Assembly: GCF_002953255.1 (NCBI RefSeq)
Contig: NZ_CP026498.1
Coordinates: forward strand, 7,153,562-7,217,561
Length of the DNA stretch: 64,000 nucleotides
From: Streptomyces sp. CB01881
Lineage (GTDB): Bacteria; Actinomycetota; Actinomycetes; Streptomycetales; Streptomycetaceae
Direction: 5' to 3'
Shown: one piece after another, positions 10,601 to 18,348 of the stretch
Layout of the letters: each line of letters begins with the position of its first letter
Position numbering within the stretch: position 1 is the stretch's first letter
Notes under the pieces: model-generated
Told to the model about the DNA's origin: nothing
What the model saw: only the letters and a program-made list of their open reading frames with translations
Database searches by the model: none
Translations under genes and position numbers: made by a program

Positions 10601-13600
10601 TTCCGGCTGTTCCGGCGCGGCCCGGCCCGCTGGGTGATCATGAAGGCCGTCCACCACATCATCTCGGACGCGATCTCCACCTTCACCTTCATCGAGGAGC
10701 TGCTCGCCGTCTACGAGGGGCTGCGGCGGGGCCGGGCGCCCGAGCTGCCCCCGGTCGGCGCCCGCTACCTCGACTTCCTCAACCGGCAGAACGCGTTCCT
10801 GGCCGGCCGCGAGGCGCCGCGGATGCTCGACTACTGGCGCTCGCACCTGCCCGCCGAGGTGCCGGTCCTCAGCCTGCCCACCGACAAGCCGCGCCCGGCG
10901 GTGCAGACGCACAACGGCGCCTCCGAGTTCTTCGTCCTGGACGAGGAGCTGAGCGCCCGGGTGCACGCGCTGGCCCGCGAGCACAACGTCACCGTCTTCA
11001 TGGTGCTGCTCAGCGCCTACTACCTCCTGCTGCACGCCTACTCGGGCCAGGACGACATCGTCGTCGGCAGCCCGGTGACCGGCCGCACCGACGAGGAGTT
11101 CGCCGGCGTCTACGGCTACTTCGTCAACCCGCTGCCGCTGCACGTCTCGCTGGCCGGCGCGCCGACGGTGGCCGAGCTGCTCGCGCAGGTCCGCACCACC
11201 GTGCTGGGCGGCCTGGACAACCAGGAGTACCCGTTCGTGCTGCTGGTGGAGAAGCTCGGGCTCCAGCACGACCCGAGCCGTTCCGCGGTCTTCCAGGCGA
11301 TGTTCATCCTGCTCCACCACAAGGTGGCCACCGAGAAGTACGGATACCGCCTGGAGTACATCGAACTCCCGGAGGAGGAAGGGCAGTTCGACCTCACGCT
11401 GTCCGCCTACGAGGACGAGGCCGAGCGCCGCTTCCACTGCGTCCTCAAGTACAACACCGACCTCTTCCTGCCGGAGACCACGGCCCGCCTCGCCCGGCAC
11501 TACGTCAACCTGCTGGACGGCCTGACGGCGGCCGCCGCCGACCACCCGGCCACCGGGCTGGAGCTGCTCGGCCGGGAGGAGCGCGCCCTGGTGCTCCGGC
11601 GGTGGAGCGGGGCCGAACGGCGGGTCGCGCACGAGGAGCCGGTGCACGAGCTGATCCTGCGGGCCGCCGCCGAGGACCCGTCCGCACCCGCGGTCGCCGC
11701 CCCGGCCGAGTCCGGGCCGACCGCGCGGATGGACTACGGCGAGCTGGCCGGGCGCTCCCGGCGGGCGGCCGCCCGGCTGCGGGCGCTCGGGGCGGGGCCG
11801 GGCTCGGTGGTGGGGCTCTGCCTGGAGAAGTCGCCGGAGCTGATCACCGCCCTGCTGGCCGTGCTCCGCACCGGTGCGGCCTACCTGCCGCTCGACCCGG
11901 GCCACCCCGCCGACCGGCTGGCCTACATGGTGGAGCACGCCGGGGCCGGGCTGCTGATCGGCGACCCGGAGCGGCTCGCCGGGCTGCCCGCGCGGGTCGT
12001 CGCACCCTCCGAACTCGACCGGCCGTCCGCGGGGTCCGAGGCGTTCGAGGCGTTCGAGGACGCGCCGGCCGACCTCGACGCCCCCGCGTACGTCATCTAC
12101 ACCTCCGGCTCCACCGGCCGCCCCAAGGCGGTGCGGGTCTCCCACCGCAACCTCGCCTCGGCCTACCAGGCCTGGCGCGGCGAGTACCGGCTGGAGACCG
12201 ACGCCCGGGTCCACCTCCAGATGGCCGGCACCTCCTTCGACGTCTTCACCGGGGACGTGGTCCGTGCGCTCTGCTCGGGCGCCACCCTGGTGCTGGTCGG
12301 CCGGGAGCTGCTGTTCGACACCGCCCGCCTGTACGAGGTGATGCGCACCGAGCGGGTGGACGCCGCGGAGTTCGTCCCGGCGGTGGTCCGCACGGTCGTC
12401 GGCCACTGCGAGCGGTCCGGCCTGCGGCTGGACTTCATGCGGCTGCTGGTCGTCGGCTCGGACGTCTGGAAGGTCGAGGAGTACCAGCGGCTGCAGGCGC
12501 TCTGCGGCCCGCGGACCAGGCTGGTCAACTCCTACGGCCTGACCGAGGCCACCATCGACAGCGCCTACTTCGAGGGCCCGGCCGACGGGCTGGAGCCCGG
12601 CCGGATGGTCCCGATCGGGCGGCCGTTCCCCAACAGCGCCTTCTACCTGCTGGACGAGCAGGGCCGGCCCGTCCCGCCCGGCGTGCCGGGGGAGCTGTGG
12701 ATCGGCGGCTCCGGGGTGGCGCTCGGCTACGTCGGCGACGAGGAGCAGACCGCCCGGCGCTTCGTCACCCTGCCGGTCGGCGGGGAGGACGGCACCGAGC
12801 CGGTCCGGCTCTACCGCACCGGGGACCTCGCCCGCTGGGACACCGGGGGCGGGGTGCACCTGCTCGGCCGGGCGGACTCCCAGATCAAGGTGCGCGGCCA
12901 CCGGATCGAGCTCGGCGAGATCGAGACCCGGCTCGCCGAATGGCCCGGGGTGGAGCGGGCGGTGGTCACCGTCCGGCCGGACGGGAGCGGCGACAGCGTG
13001 CTCTGCGCCTACTGCGTGCCGGCCCCCGGCGAGGCGCTGGACCGCCGGGAGCTCCGCCACCACCTGGCCGGCCACCTGCCGACCTTCATGATCCCCGCCC
13101 ACTTCACCGAGCTGCCCGCGCTGCCGCTCACCCCCAACGGCAAGGTGGACGTCGCCGCGCTCCCCGCCCCCCGGGCGGACGCCGCCGGGCAGGCCGCCGA
13201 ACCGCCGGTCACCCTCTACGAGGTCCGGATGGCCGAGCACTGGCGGGCGCTGCTGGGGATCGGGGAGCCCGGCCTCCAGCACGACTTCTTCGAGTGCGGC
13301 GGCAGCTCGATCAAGCTGATCGAGCTGATCCACGGGCTGCAGGGAGAGTTCAACATCAGCATCCCGGTGAGCCAACTGTTCAGGGTGACCACCCTGCACG
13401 GGATGGCGAAGACGCTGGAGCACATCATCACCGGCCGGATCGAGGGCGCCCAGCCGTACCTCTGGTTCAACCGTGAGCAGCAGCAGACCCTCTTCTGCTT
13501 CCCGCCGGCCGGCGGCCACGGCCTGGTCTACCGGCAGTTCGCGGCCCACCTGCCGGAGTACCGGCTGGTCGCCTTCAACTACGTCGCGGGCGACGACAAG

Positions 13601-14137
13601 GTCGGCCGCTACGCCGACCTGATCGGGACCATCCAGCCGGACGGGCCCTGTGCCCTGCTCGGCTACTCGCTCGGCGGCAACCTCGCCTTCGAGGTGGCCA
13701 AGGAGCTGGAGCGGCGCGGCCGGGCGGTGCCCAACGTCGTGATCATGGACTCGCACCGGATCCCGGAGTCCTTCACCCTCGGCGACGAGCACGTCCGGGC
13801 CTTCGAGCACGAGCTCGCCGAGCACCTCCAGCGGCACACCGGCTCGGACATCCTCGCCCAGGAGACCCGCGAACAGGCCCGGGACTACCTGCGGTTCTGC
13901 AGCCGGACGCCCAACCTCGGGGTGATCACCGCGCTGGTCAGCGTGATCTCCGACGACGCCAAGGTGGCCCTCCACGCGGCCGGGCAGCACGGCGCCTGGC
14001 ACGGCAGCTCGGCCACCGGGACGGCGGTGTTCCGGGGCTTCGGCACCCATGCCGAGATGCTCGACCACGGGTACATCGAGCGCAACGCCGGGCTGGCCAG
14101 GGACATCCTCGCCGGGGGTGCCGTCCATGCGTCCTGA
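4637..14137 (+). CDS. Iterative hybrid PKS-NRPS for a polycyclic tetramate macrolactam (KS-AT-DH-KR-ACP-C-A-PCP-TE)
   Basis: The protein has 3166 residues from ATG 4637 (AAGGA 8 bp upstream; a GTG at 4598 is in frame). Domains in order: KS about 50-475 (Cys223, His358, His398); AT about 590-880 (GHSTGE, Ser684; PYHS at 785-788); DH about 955-1230 (His987 in HRIQGQVLFP, Asp1154); KR about 1490-1700 (TGAFGALG, Ser1639, Tyr1652, B-type Asp in GQVRD); ACP (Ser1813); C (HHIISD, 2006-2011); A (YTSGSTGRPK from 2488, Lys2836); PCP (Ser2891); TE (GYSLGG, Ser3011, His3138). No ER or methyltransferase domain is seen. Size, order and an ornithine-like A-domain code match PTM synthases (FtdB, IkaA, HSAF). 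In these, one iterative module makes two polyene chains that are attached to both amines of ornithine before tetramate release. The product structure itself is inferred. Confidence 0.93.
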   Translation: MTDSCLAAASGPSDSPAPSDTARPARPGRPASTARSAPAAPAAPAADGPERIAIIGIGCRLPGGANDHRSFWQNLVDGKDCITPTPRSRYDVATLGSRDKARPGRLVGGRGGYIDGFDEFDPAFFGISGREADHMDPQQRKLLEVAWEALEDGGQKPAELAGREVGVYVGAFTLDYKIVQFSDLSFETLAAHTATGTMMTMVSNRISHCFDFRGPSVSLDTACSSSLVAVHLAAQSLLRGETDLALAGGTLLHIAPQYTIAETKGGFLSPEGRSRTFDASADGYVRAEGVAVVALKRLSDALRDGDPVHAVVIGSGVNQDGRTNGITVPNPDAQVTLIERVCAEAGIAPGSLQYVEAHGTSTPVGDPIEANALARALAIGRRPGDACYVGSVKTNIGHTESASGLAGLIKSALALKHRLIPPHINLETLNPAIDAAALPYRIPTEPTPWPAHQGPARAGVNSFGFGGTNAHVLLEAAPEPEPEPAPEPEPVPAGRRPPGYTVLPLTARDAAALPELAAGIRGELAGVRGGVPARLADLGHTLAHRRQHLDARLSVVHDSRESLDEALSAYLRGEPHPRVLTGRRREARHRRLAWVFTGTGPQWWAMGRQLFEAEPVYREAVEACAGHLAELTGWSLVEELAADETHSRMAETWLAQPANFAVQVGLAALWRSRGVHPDAVVGHSTGEVAAFYEAGVYDLADAVRVVVHRSRLQQKLAGTGGMLAVALPEAEAVRRLRPYGGAVSVAAVNSPASLTLAGDTTVLAELAAALTAEQVFARPLAVEVPYHSARMDLIKDELLESLADLRARPARVPLYLTGREGIAHGTELDAAYWWRNVRDGVRFQQAVERLDDDGFSLFLEIGPHPVLGRAIQETVAARPADADRPEVCTLASIRRQEDEQAAFATSLAALHNLGVELDWSVLQPAGRPVPLPRYPFRRDRHWVEPRSVEQVRQGRLDHPLLGRRLAGAEPAWEARPDAEALPYLEDHRIQGQVLFPAAGYLEMAVQAVRALTGGADAALAGIELRKALFLPDDESRAVRFTLSAENGAFTVTTTGPGEGQERTVHAAGTVRPGQRRRRPGHRLDAGAVRDRAVRHLAGPDCYTALAGLGYHYGPAFQGIHEVWIGPGEALAAVRPTAAIAGQGAGHQVHPVLMDAFFQTLLTPQLLVEAQAGTGIRLPLAIDEVRLDAVGERPLWVHATVTRDGGDELVGDIAVYDEDGVPLGGITGFRAADVEKASTAVGLATIDGWLAEPVWTALPDGPDTSEPLSGHPDHWLLLADAQGVAEELAARIAARGGDCTLVRPGSDYRPAGDGRPATVDPGSGEDLRRLLSDRRAAGAADPAVVVHLWNLDRPALAGADHATVAGHTGAGAYSLIALAALLPAELPDARLHIVTRTAQATTPGEPVEPLGAPAWGIGRVLRHQELPGHPGKLVDLGPAGDPAEEAAALLCEFGLADEDEIALRAGRRLTSRLRPAEGLTGPLPPSLRPDGAYLVTGAFGALGRLLCRTLVRRGARRLILVGRSPLPPREQWRGLDPASPAGRNTAFLRELEALGAQPVPVPLDVTDEAALGAWLAGYRALESPPIRGVFHLAGQVRDTLVPDLGREVFDAVHGPKVLGAFALHRQLADEPLDHFVLFASIASLLTTAGQTNYAAGNAFLDALAHHRRALGLPALSLDWGPWATGMIEELGLIDHYRNSRGMSSLAPEAGMAVLERVLGQDRAQLLVATVVDWPVFLSWYPAPPPLVAELAAAARASAPAPQHGSLLEALRAAGEEERRALLTERFTALAAAVLRVPAEQVGPATGLSGLGLDSLLAMELRARLNTELGTAPPVVALLSNAPVAELVDRLHAGLAELIEEDGTGAAGAGVVRYEDESSHPLTQNQKALWFLKQLNPDGFAYNIGGAVEVRVELEPELMAAAFRAMVERHPSLRANFVLDGGRAVQRVAAAAEPDFGVFDVEGLDWPEVHDLIVREYREPYDLERDPLVRFRLFRRGPARWVIMKAVHHIISDAISTFTFIEELLAVYEGLRRGRAPELPPVGARYLDFLNRQNAFLAGREAPRMLDYWRSHLPAEVPVLSLPTDKPRPAVQTHNGASEFFVLDEELSARVHALAREHNVTVFMVLLSAYYLLLHAYSGQDDIVVGSPVTGRTDEEFAGVYGYFVNPLPLHVSLAGAPTVAELLAQVRTTVLGGLDNQEYPFVLLVEKLGLQHDPSRSAVFQAMFILLHHKVATEKYGYRLEYIELPEEEGQFDLTLSAYEDEAERRFHCVLKYNTDLFLPETTARLARHYVNLLDGLTAAAADHPATGLELLGREERALVLRRWSGAERRVAHEEPVHELILRAAAEDPSAPAVAAPAESGPTARMDYGELAGRSRRAAARLRALGAGPGSVVGLCLEKSPELITALLAVLRTGAAYLPLDPGHPADRLAYMVEHAGAGLLIGDPERLAGLPARVVAPSELDRPSAGSEAFEAFEDAPADLDAPAYVIYTSGSTGRPKAVRVSHRNLASAYQAWRGEYRLETDARVHLQMAGTSFDVFTGDVVRALCSGATLVLVGRELLFDTARLYEVMRTERVDAAEFVPAVVRTVVGHCERSGLRLDFMRLLVVGSDVWKVEEYQRLQALCGPRTRLVNSYGLTEATIDSAYFEGPADGLEPGRMVPIGRPFPNSAFYLLDEQGRPVPPGVPGELWIGGSGVALGYVGDEEQTARRFVTLPVGGEDGTEPVRLYRTGDLARWDTGGGVHLLGRADSQIKVRGHRIELGEIETRLAEWPGVERAVVTVRPDGSGDSVLCAYCVPAPGEALDRRELRHHLAGHLPTFMIPAHFTELPALPLTPNGKVDVAALPAPRADAAGQAAEPPVTLYEVRMAEHWRALLGIGEPGLQHDFFECGGSSIKLIELIHGLQGEFNISIPVSQLFRVTTLHGMAKTLEHIITGRIEGAQPYLWFNREQQQTLFCFPPAGGHGLVYRQFAAHLPEYRLVAFNYVAGDDKVGRYADLIGTIQPDGPCALLGYSLGGNLAFEVAKELERRGRAVPNVVIMDSHRIPESFTLGDEHVRAFEHELAEHLQRHTGSDILAQETREQARDYLRFCSRTPNLGVITALVSVISDDAKVALHAAGQHGAWHGSSATGTAVFRGFGTHAEMLDHGYIERNAGLARDILAGGAVHAS

Positions 14138-15431
14138 AACCACGGACCCCCGGGCCGCGCAGGCCCCGGCCGGCCGTCCCGAGGCCGCCGGCACCCGGCT
14201 GCCGCCCCCCGGCAGCCCCCCACGAGAGGCGGACCTCCCCATGCTCCGGCAGCACCGGCCGCTGGCCTACCCCTTCGAGCCACTCGGCCTCGAACTCCAC
14301 CCCCGGTACGCCGAGTTGCGTGATCAGCCGCTGGCCAGGATCCGGCTGCCCTACGGCGACGGCGCCTGGCTGGTCACCCGGTACGAGGACGTCCGCACGG
14401 TGCTCGCCGACCCGCGCTTCAGCCTCGCCGAGGCGATGGGCCAGGACCAGCCCCGGATGCGGCCGGTCGCCCGCACCGGCGCCGGCCTCTTCTCCACCGA
14501 GCCGCCCGAGCACACCCGGCTGCGCTCGCTGGTGGCGCGGGAGTTCAGCGCCCGCCGGGTCGAGCGGCTGCGCGCCCGGGCCGGGGAGCTGGCCGGGGAG
14601 CTGGTCGACGCCATGGTCGCGGCCGGTCCGCCGGCCGACCTGGTCGAGGACTTCGCCATCCCGATGCCGACCACCATCATCTGCGAGGTGCTCGGCATCC
14701 CCGCCGAGGACCACCGGATGCTCTGGCACTGGGCCGAGACGGTGCTCTCCGCCGTCACCCCCGGCGAGGTGCTCGCCGAGGAGGGCCGGGCGTTCATCGC
14801 GTACATGGCCGGGGTGCTGGACCTGCGCGGCCGCGAGCCCGGCGAGGACCTGCTGACGGTGCTCGTCCGGGCCTGCCGCGAGCAGGGCCTGATCACGGAG
14901 GAGGAACTGCTCTCGATCGCCTGCGACCTGCTGATCGCCGGCTTCGTCTCCACCACCAACCAGATCGGCAACTTCTTCCACCAACTCCTGGTCAACCCCG
15001 AGGAGTTGCACCGCCTCCGGGAGAAGCCCGAGCTGATCCCGAAGGCCGTCGAGGAGCTGATGCGGTACGTCCCGCTGCTCACCGGCTTCAGCCTGCCCCG
15101 GTACGCCACGGCCGACGTCGAGCTGGGCGGGGTCGTCGTCCGGGCCGGTGACGCGGTGATGATCGCCACCGCCGCGGCCAACCGCGACCCGGACGTCTTC
15201 GAGGAGCCGGAGCGCCTCGTGCTGGACCGGCCGGGCAACCCGCACGTCGGCTTCGGCCACGGCGTGCACTACTGCATCGGCGCCCACCTGGCCCGGCTGG
15301 AGCTCCAGGTGGCCATCGGGACGGTGCTGGACCGGCTGCCCGGCCTGCGGCCGGCCGTCCCCGAGGACGAACTGAACTGGAAGGCGGACGCCATGGTCAA
15401 CGGCCTGCAGGCGCTCCCGGTGGCGTGGTGA
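14127..15431 (+). CDS. Cytochrome P450 (PTM tailoring oxidase)
   Basis: From ATG 14127 the protein has 434 residues; this start overlaps the PKS-NRPS stop by 11 bp and has GGGGG 7 bp upstream. An ATG at 14241 would give 396 residues, nearer the usual bacterial P450 length. The haem motif FGHGVHYCIG has Cys383. EELMRY supplies the K-helix ExxR. The I-helix reads AGFVSTT (271-277), so the usual acidic residue is Val and the first Thr is Ser. In PTM clusters P450s oxidise the carbocycle or side chain after ring formation; site and reaction here are unknown. Confidence 0.92.
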   Translation: MRPETTDPRAAQAPAGRPEAAGTRLPPPGSPPREADLPMLRQHRPLAYPFEPLGLELHPRYAELRDQPLARIRLPYGDGAWLVTRYEDVRTVLADPRFSLAEAMGQDQPRMRPVARTGAGLFSTEPPEHTRLRSLVAREFSARRVERLRARAGELAGELVDAMVAAGPPADLVEDFAIPMPTTIICEVLGIPAEDHRMLWHWAETVLSAVTPGEVLAEEGRAFIAYMAGVLDLRGREPGEDLLTVLVRACREQGLITEEELLSIACDLLIAGFVSTTNQIGNFFHQLLVNPEELHRLREKPELIPKAVEELMRYVPLLTGFSLPRYATADVELGGVVVRAGDAVMIATAAANRDPDVFEEPERLVLDRPGNPHVGFGHGVHYCIGAHLARLELQVAIGTVLDRLPGLRPAVPEDELNWKADAMVNGLQALPVAW

Positions 15432-17218
15432 CGGACCGTCAGGAAATGCCAAGGACGACGAGGAAGGCCAGGGAATTGGCACGGGAAACACCGAAGGGGC
15501 GCCGGGAGTCGATGATCATCGTCGGCGGCGGCCTCGGCGGCCTCTCCACCGGCTGCTACGCCCGGATGAACGGGTACCGCACCCAGATCTTCGAGATGCA
15601 CGAGATCCCCGGGGGCTCCTGCACCGGCTGGGACCGCAGCGACTTCACCTTCGACTGGTGCATCAGCTGGCTGCTCGGCAACGGCCCGGGCAACGAGATG
15701 TACCAGATCTGGCTGGAGCTCGGAGCCCTCCAGGGCAAGGAGATGCGGCACTTCGACGCGTTCAACATCGTCCGCGGCCGGGACGGCAGGGCGGTCTACT
15801 TCTACTCCGACCCCGACCGGCTGGAGGCCCACCTGCTGGGCATCTCCCCGGCCGACGCGGCCCCGATCCGGGAGTTCTGCAACGGCATCCGCACCTTCCG
15901 CAAGGCGCTGGCCGTCTACCCGTTCCTCAAGCCGGTCGGGCTGATGGGCCGGGTCGAGCGCTGGCGGATGCTGGCCTCGTTCCTCCCGTACTTCAGCACC
16001 ATCCGCAAGTCGATCACCGTGCTGATGACCGACTACGCGCAGCGGTTCCGGGAGCCGCTGCTGCGCGAGGCGTTCAACTTCATCCTCTACGAGAAGCACC
16101 CGGCCTTCCCGGTGCTGCCGTTCTACTTCCAGCTCGCCTCGCACGCCAACCGGGCGGCCGGGGTGCCCGAAGGGGGCTCGCTCGCCCTGGCCCGGTCGAT
16201 CGAGGAGCGCTACCGCAGGCTCGGCGGTGAGATCACCTACAACGCCAAGGCCGAGGAGATCCTGGTCGAGAACGACCGGGCGGTGGGCGTGCGGCTCAGC
16301 GACGGCCGGGAGTACCGCGCCGACATCGTGGTCTCCGCCGCCGACGGCCACACCACGGTGATGAAGCTGCTCAAGGGCCGCTACCTGAACGACACCTACC
16401 GCAGGCTGTACACCTCGCTGATCGACGAGCCGGGCCAGCTGTCGCCCGGGTACGTCTCCCTCTTCCTGGGCCTGCGCCGGCCCTTCCCGGAGGGGGACCC
16501 GTGCACCACCTACCTGCTGGGCGAGCGGGAGACGGACGGGCTGACCGGCATCCGCTGCCCCAGCATGAACGTGCAGTTCCGCACCCGGCACTACCCGGAG
16601 CTCGCGCCCCGGGAGTCCACCGTGGTGTTCGCCACCTACTTCTCCGACATCGGCCCCTGGCGGGAGCTGCGCGAGGGCCCCGAGCAGTCCTCCCGGGTGC
16701 GGCGCGGCGAGGAACTGCACACCCTGCCGGTCAAGCACGGCCGGGAGTACACCGCGGCCAAGCGGAAGGTCCGGGGCACCATCGTCTCCTTCCTGGACGA
16801 GCGTTTCCCCGGCTTCAAGGACGCGGTGGCCGTGGCGGACGTCTCCACCCCGCTCACCCAGGTCCGCTACACCGGCGTCTACGACGGCACCTTCCCGGGC
16901 TGGAACCCGTTCGTGGAGGGCAGCGAGACCGTCGAGCAGGAGATCAAGAAGAACGGCCCGGTGCTGCCCGGGCTGGAGAACTTCTACCTCTCAGGGGTCT
17001 GGGCCACCATCGGCGGCCTGATCCGGGCGGCCGCCGCAGGCCGGCACGTCATGCAGTTCATCTGCCGGGACGACGGCGTGGAGTTCCACGCGGAGATCGA
17101 CCCGAGCGCGCCGCCGCCCACCCACCTGATCCTCCCGGTCGGCCGGCCGCCGCAGCAGGCCGGCCCGGTCGGGGAGATCCCGTCCACCAGCACCGCACCG
17201 ACAGGGGCCCTGGCATGA
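15425..17218 (+). CDS. Phytoene-dehydrogenase-like FAD oxidoreductase (PTM reductive cyclase)
   Basis: The protein has 597 residues and an N-terminal FAD-binding Rossmann motif (GGGLGG, 34-39) followed by ARMNGYRTQIFEMHEIPGG. The C-terminal segment LSGVWATIGGLIRAAAAGRH is typical of the carotenoid isomerase/phytoene desaturase group. The start is uncertain: GTG 15425 overlaps the P450 stop, while ATG 15446 and ATG 15512 are alternatives. Homologues in PTM clusters (IkaB, FtdC/D, HSAF OX enzymes) reductively cyclise the polyene to build outer rings. Only one such gene occurs here, whereas 5-5-6 PTM clusters usually have two. Confidence 0.9.
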   Translation: MVTDRQEMPRTTRKARELARETPKGRRESMIIVGGGLGGLSTGCYARMNGYRTQIFEMHEIPGGSCTGWDRSDFTFDWCISWLLGNGPGNEMYQIWLELGALQGKEMRHFDAFNIVRGRDGRAVYFYSDPDRLEAHLLGISPADAAPIREFCNGIRTFRKALAVYPFLKPVGLMGRVERWRMLASFLPYFSTIRKSITVLMTDYAQRFREPLLREAFNFILYEKHPAFPVLPFYFQLASHANRAAGVPEGGSLALARSIEERYRRLGGEITYNAKAEEILVENDRAVGVRLSDGREYRADIVVSAADGHTTVMKLLKGRYLNDTYRRLYTSLIDEPGQLSPGYVSLFLGLRRPFPEGDPCTTYLLGERETDGLTGIRCPSMNVQFRTRHYPELAPRESTVVFATYFSDIGPWRELREGPEQSSRVRRGEELHTLPVKHGREYTAAKRKVRGTIVSFLDERFPGFKDAVAVADVSTPLTQVRYTGVYDGTFPGWNPFVEGSETVEQEIKKNGPVLPGLENFYLSGVWATIGGLIRAAAAGRHVMQFICRDDGVEFHAEIDPSAPPPTHLILPVGRPPQQAGPVGEIPSTSTAPTGALA

Positions 17219-18273
17219 AGATCGAGAAATGGGTGGTCCGCGAGCACCTCGACGGGGTGCCGGACGTCAACCGGGTCTACCGGAAGGTGGTCGAGGACGT
17301 CACGGTCGGCCTGCGACCGGACGAGATGCTCTTCCGGACCAGGTACGTCTCGGTCGACCCGTACCAGAACGGCCTCGCGCTGGAGACGCCGATCGGCCAC
17401 CACATGGGCGGCGACTCGGTCATGGAGGTCCTGGAGGCCGGGCCCGAGGCCGCCTTCCGGGTCGGCGACCTCGTCCAGGGCTTCGGCGGCTGGCGCAGCC
17501 ACGTCGTCCACAACGGCGCCGAGGAGGTGTGGAAGACCGGTACCTTCCCGATGGTCTTCCCGGCCTACCGGCGGCTCGACCCGGCCTGGTACGACGAGAA
17601 GCTGCCGCTCTCCACGGCGCTCGGCATCATGGGCGCCCCGGGGATGACGGCCTGGGGCACGCTGACCAGGTTCATGACCGTCCGCCCCGGCGACACCGTG
17701 GTGATCAGCGGTGCCTCCGGCTCGGTCGGCACCCTGGTGGGCCAGCTGGCCAGGCGTGCGGGCGCCGGCCGGGTGGTCGGCACCACCGCCTCACCCGGCA
17801 AGGCCGAGTACCTCAAGGAGCTCGGCTTCGACGAGGTGGTGCTGTACGACCAGGCGGACGACGCCGGGAAGGCCCGCGAGGCGCTGCTGCACGCCGCCCC
17901 CGACGGCGTCGACCGCTACTTCGACAACCTGGGCGGGACGGTCACCGACGCGGTGTTCACCATGCTCAACGTGAACAGCCAGGTCGCCGTCTGCTGGCAG
18001 TGGGCGACGACGGTGAACGGCGAGCTGACCGGGCCCAGGCTGCTGCCGTACATCATGTTCCCGCGCACCACGATCCGCGGGATCTTCGCCCAGGAGTGGT
18101 TCAACGAGCCGGAGCTGGCCGAGATGCACCAGGACCTCGGCGCACTGGTCCGCAGCGGCGAGATCCGCTACCACCAGACCGTGCACAAGGGCTTCGACGC
18201 GATCCCGCAGGCCTACCGCAGCCTCTACGTGGACCGGGAGGCGAACCGGGGCAAGGTGCTGGTCGAGGTCTGA
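17215..18273 (+). CDS. Zinc-independent MDR alcohol dehydrogenase / enoyl reductase (PTM inner-ring cyclase)
   Basis: This 352-residue medium-chain reductase belongs to the leukotriene B4 dehydrogenase/curcumin reductase branch. The NADPH motif SGASGSVGTLVGQLARRAG lies about residue 163 onward, and catalytic zinc ligands are absent. Its ATG overlaps the FAD-enzyme stop (ATGA), and AGGGG lies about 8 bp upstream. In ikarugamycin biosynthesis the homologue IkaC forms the inner five-membered ring by reductive Michael-type closure, and a similar hydride-driven cyclisation is inferred. It is the last gene of the cluster; a 12-bp hairpin follows 15 bp downstream. Confidence 0.9.
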   Translation: MKIEKWVVREHLDGVPDVNRVYRKVVEDVTVGLRPDEMLFRTRYVSVDPYQNGLALETPIGHHMGGDSVMEVLEAGPEAAFRVGDLVQGFGGWRSHVVHNGAEEVWKTGTFPMVFPAYRRLDPAWYDEKLPLSTALGIMGAPGMTAWGTLTRFMTVRPGDTVVISGASGSVGTLVGQLARRAGAGRVVGTTASPGKAEYLKELGFDEVVLYDQADDAGKAREALLHAAPDGVDRYFDNLGGTVTDAVFTMLNVNSQVAVCWQWATTVNGELTGPRLLPYIMFPRTTIRGIFAQEWFNEPELAEMHQDLGALVRSGEIRYHQTVHKGFDAIPQAYRSLYVDREANRGKVLVEV

Positions 18274-18288
18274 ACCCGGAAACGAAAC

Positions 18289-18316
18289 GTGGGAGGGGCC
18301 CGCAGGCCCCTCCCAC
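18289..18316. terminator. Bidirectional terminator closing the PTM cluster
   Basis: Perfect 12-bp arms 18289-18300 and 18305-18316 enclose a CGCA loop. It lies between the convergent MDR gene and the minus-strand TrmH-type gene and probably serves both. Confidence 0.85.
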
Positions 18317-18348
18317 CTTCACGTACCCGGCCGGACCGCCCCGCAGGG

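Noticed and set aside
5456..14242. 2928-codon open frame on the minus strand antisense to the PKS-NRPS
   Set aside because: It is a GC-driven shadow of the synthase: composition is Val/Gly/Arg/Gln-rich with no domain, while the plus strand shows all catalytic motifs.
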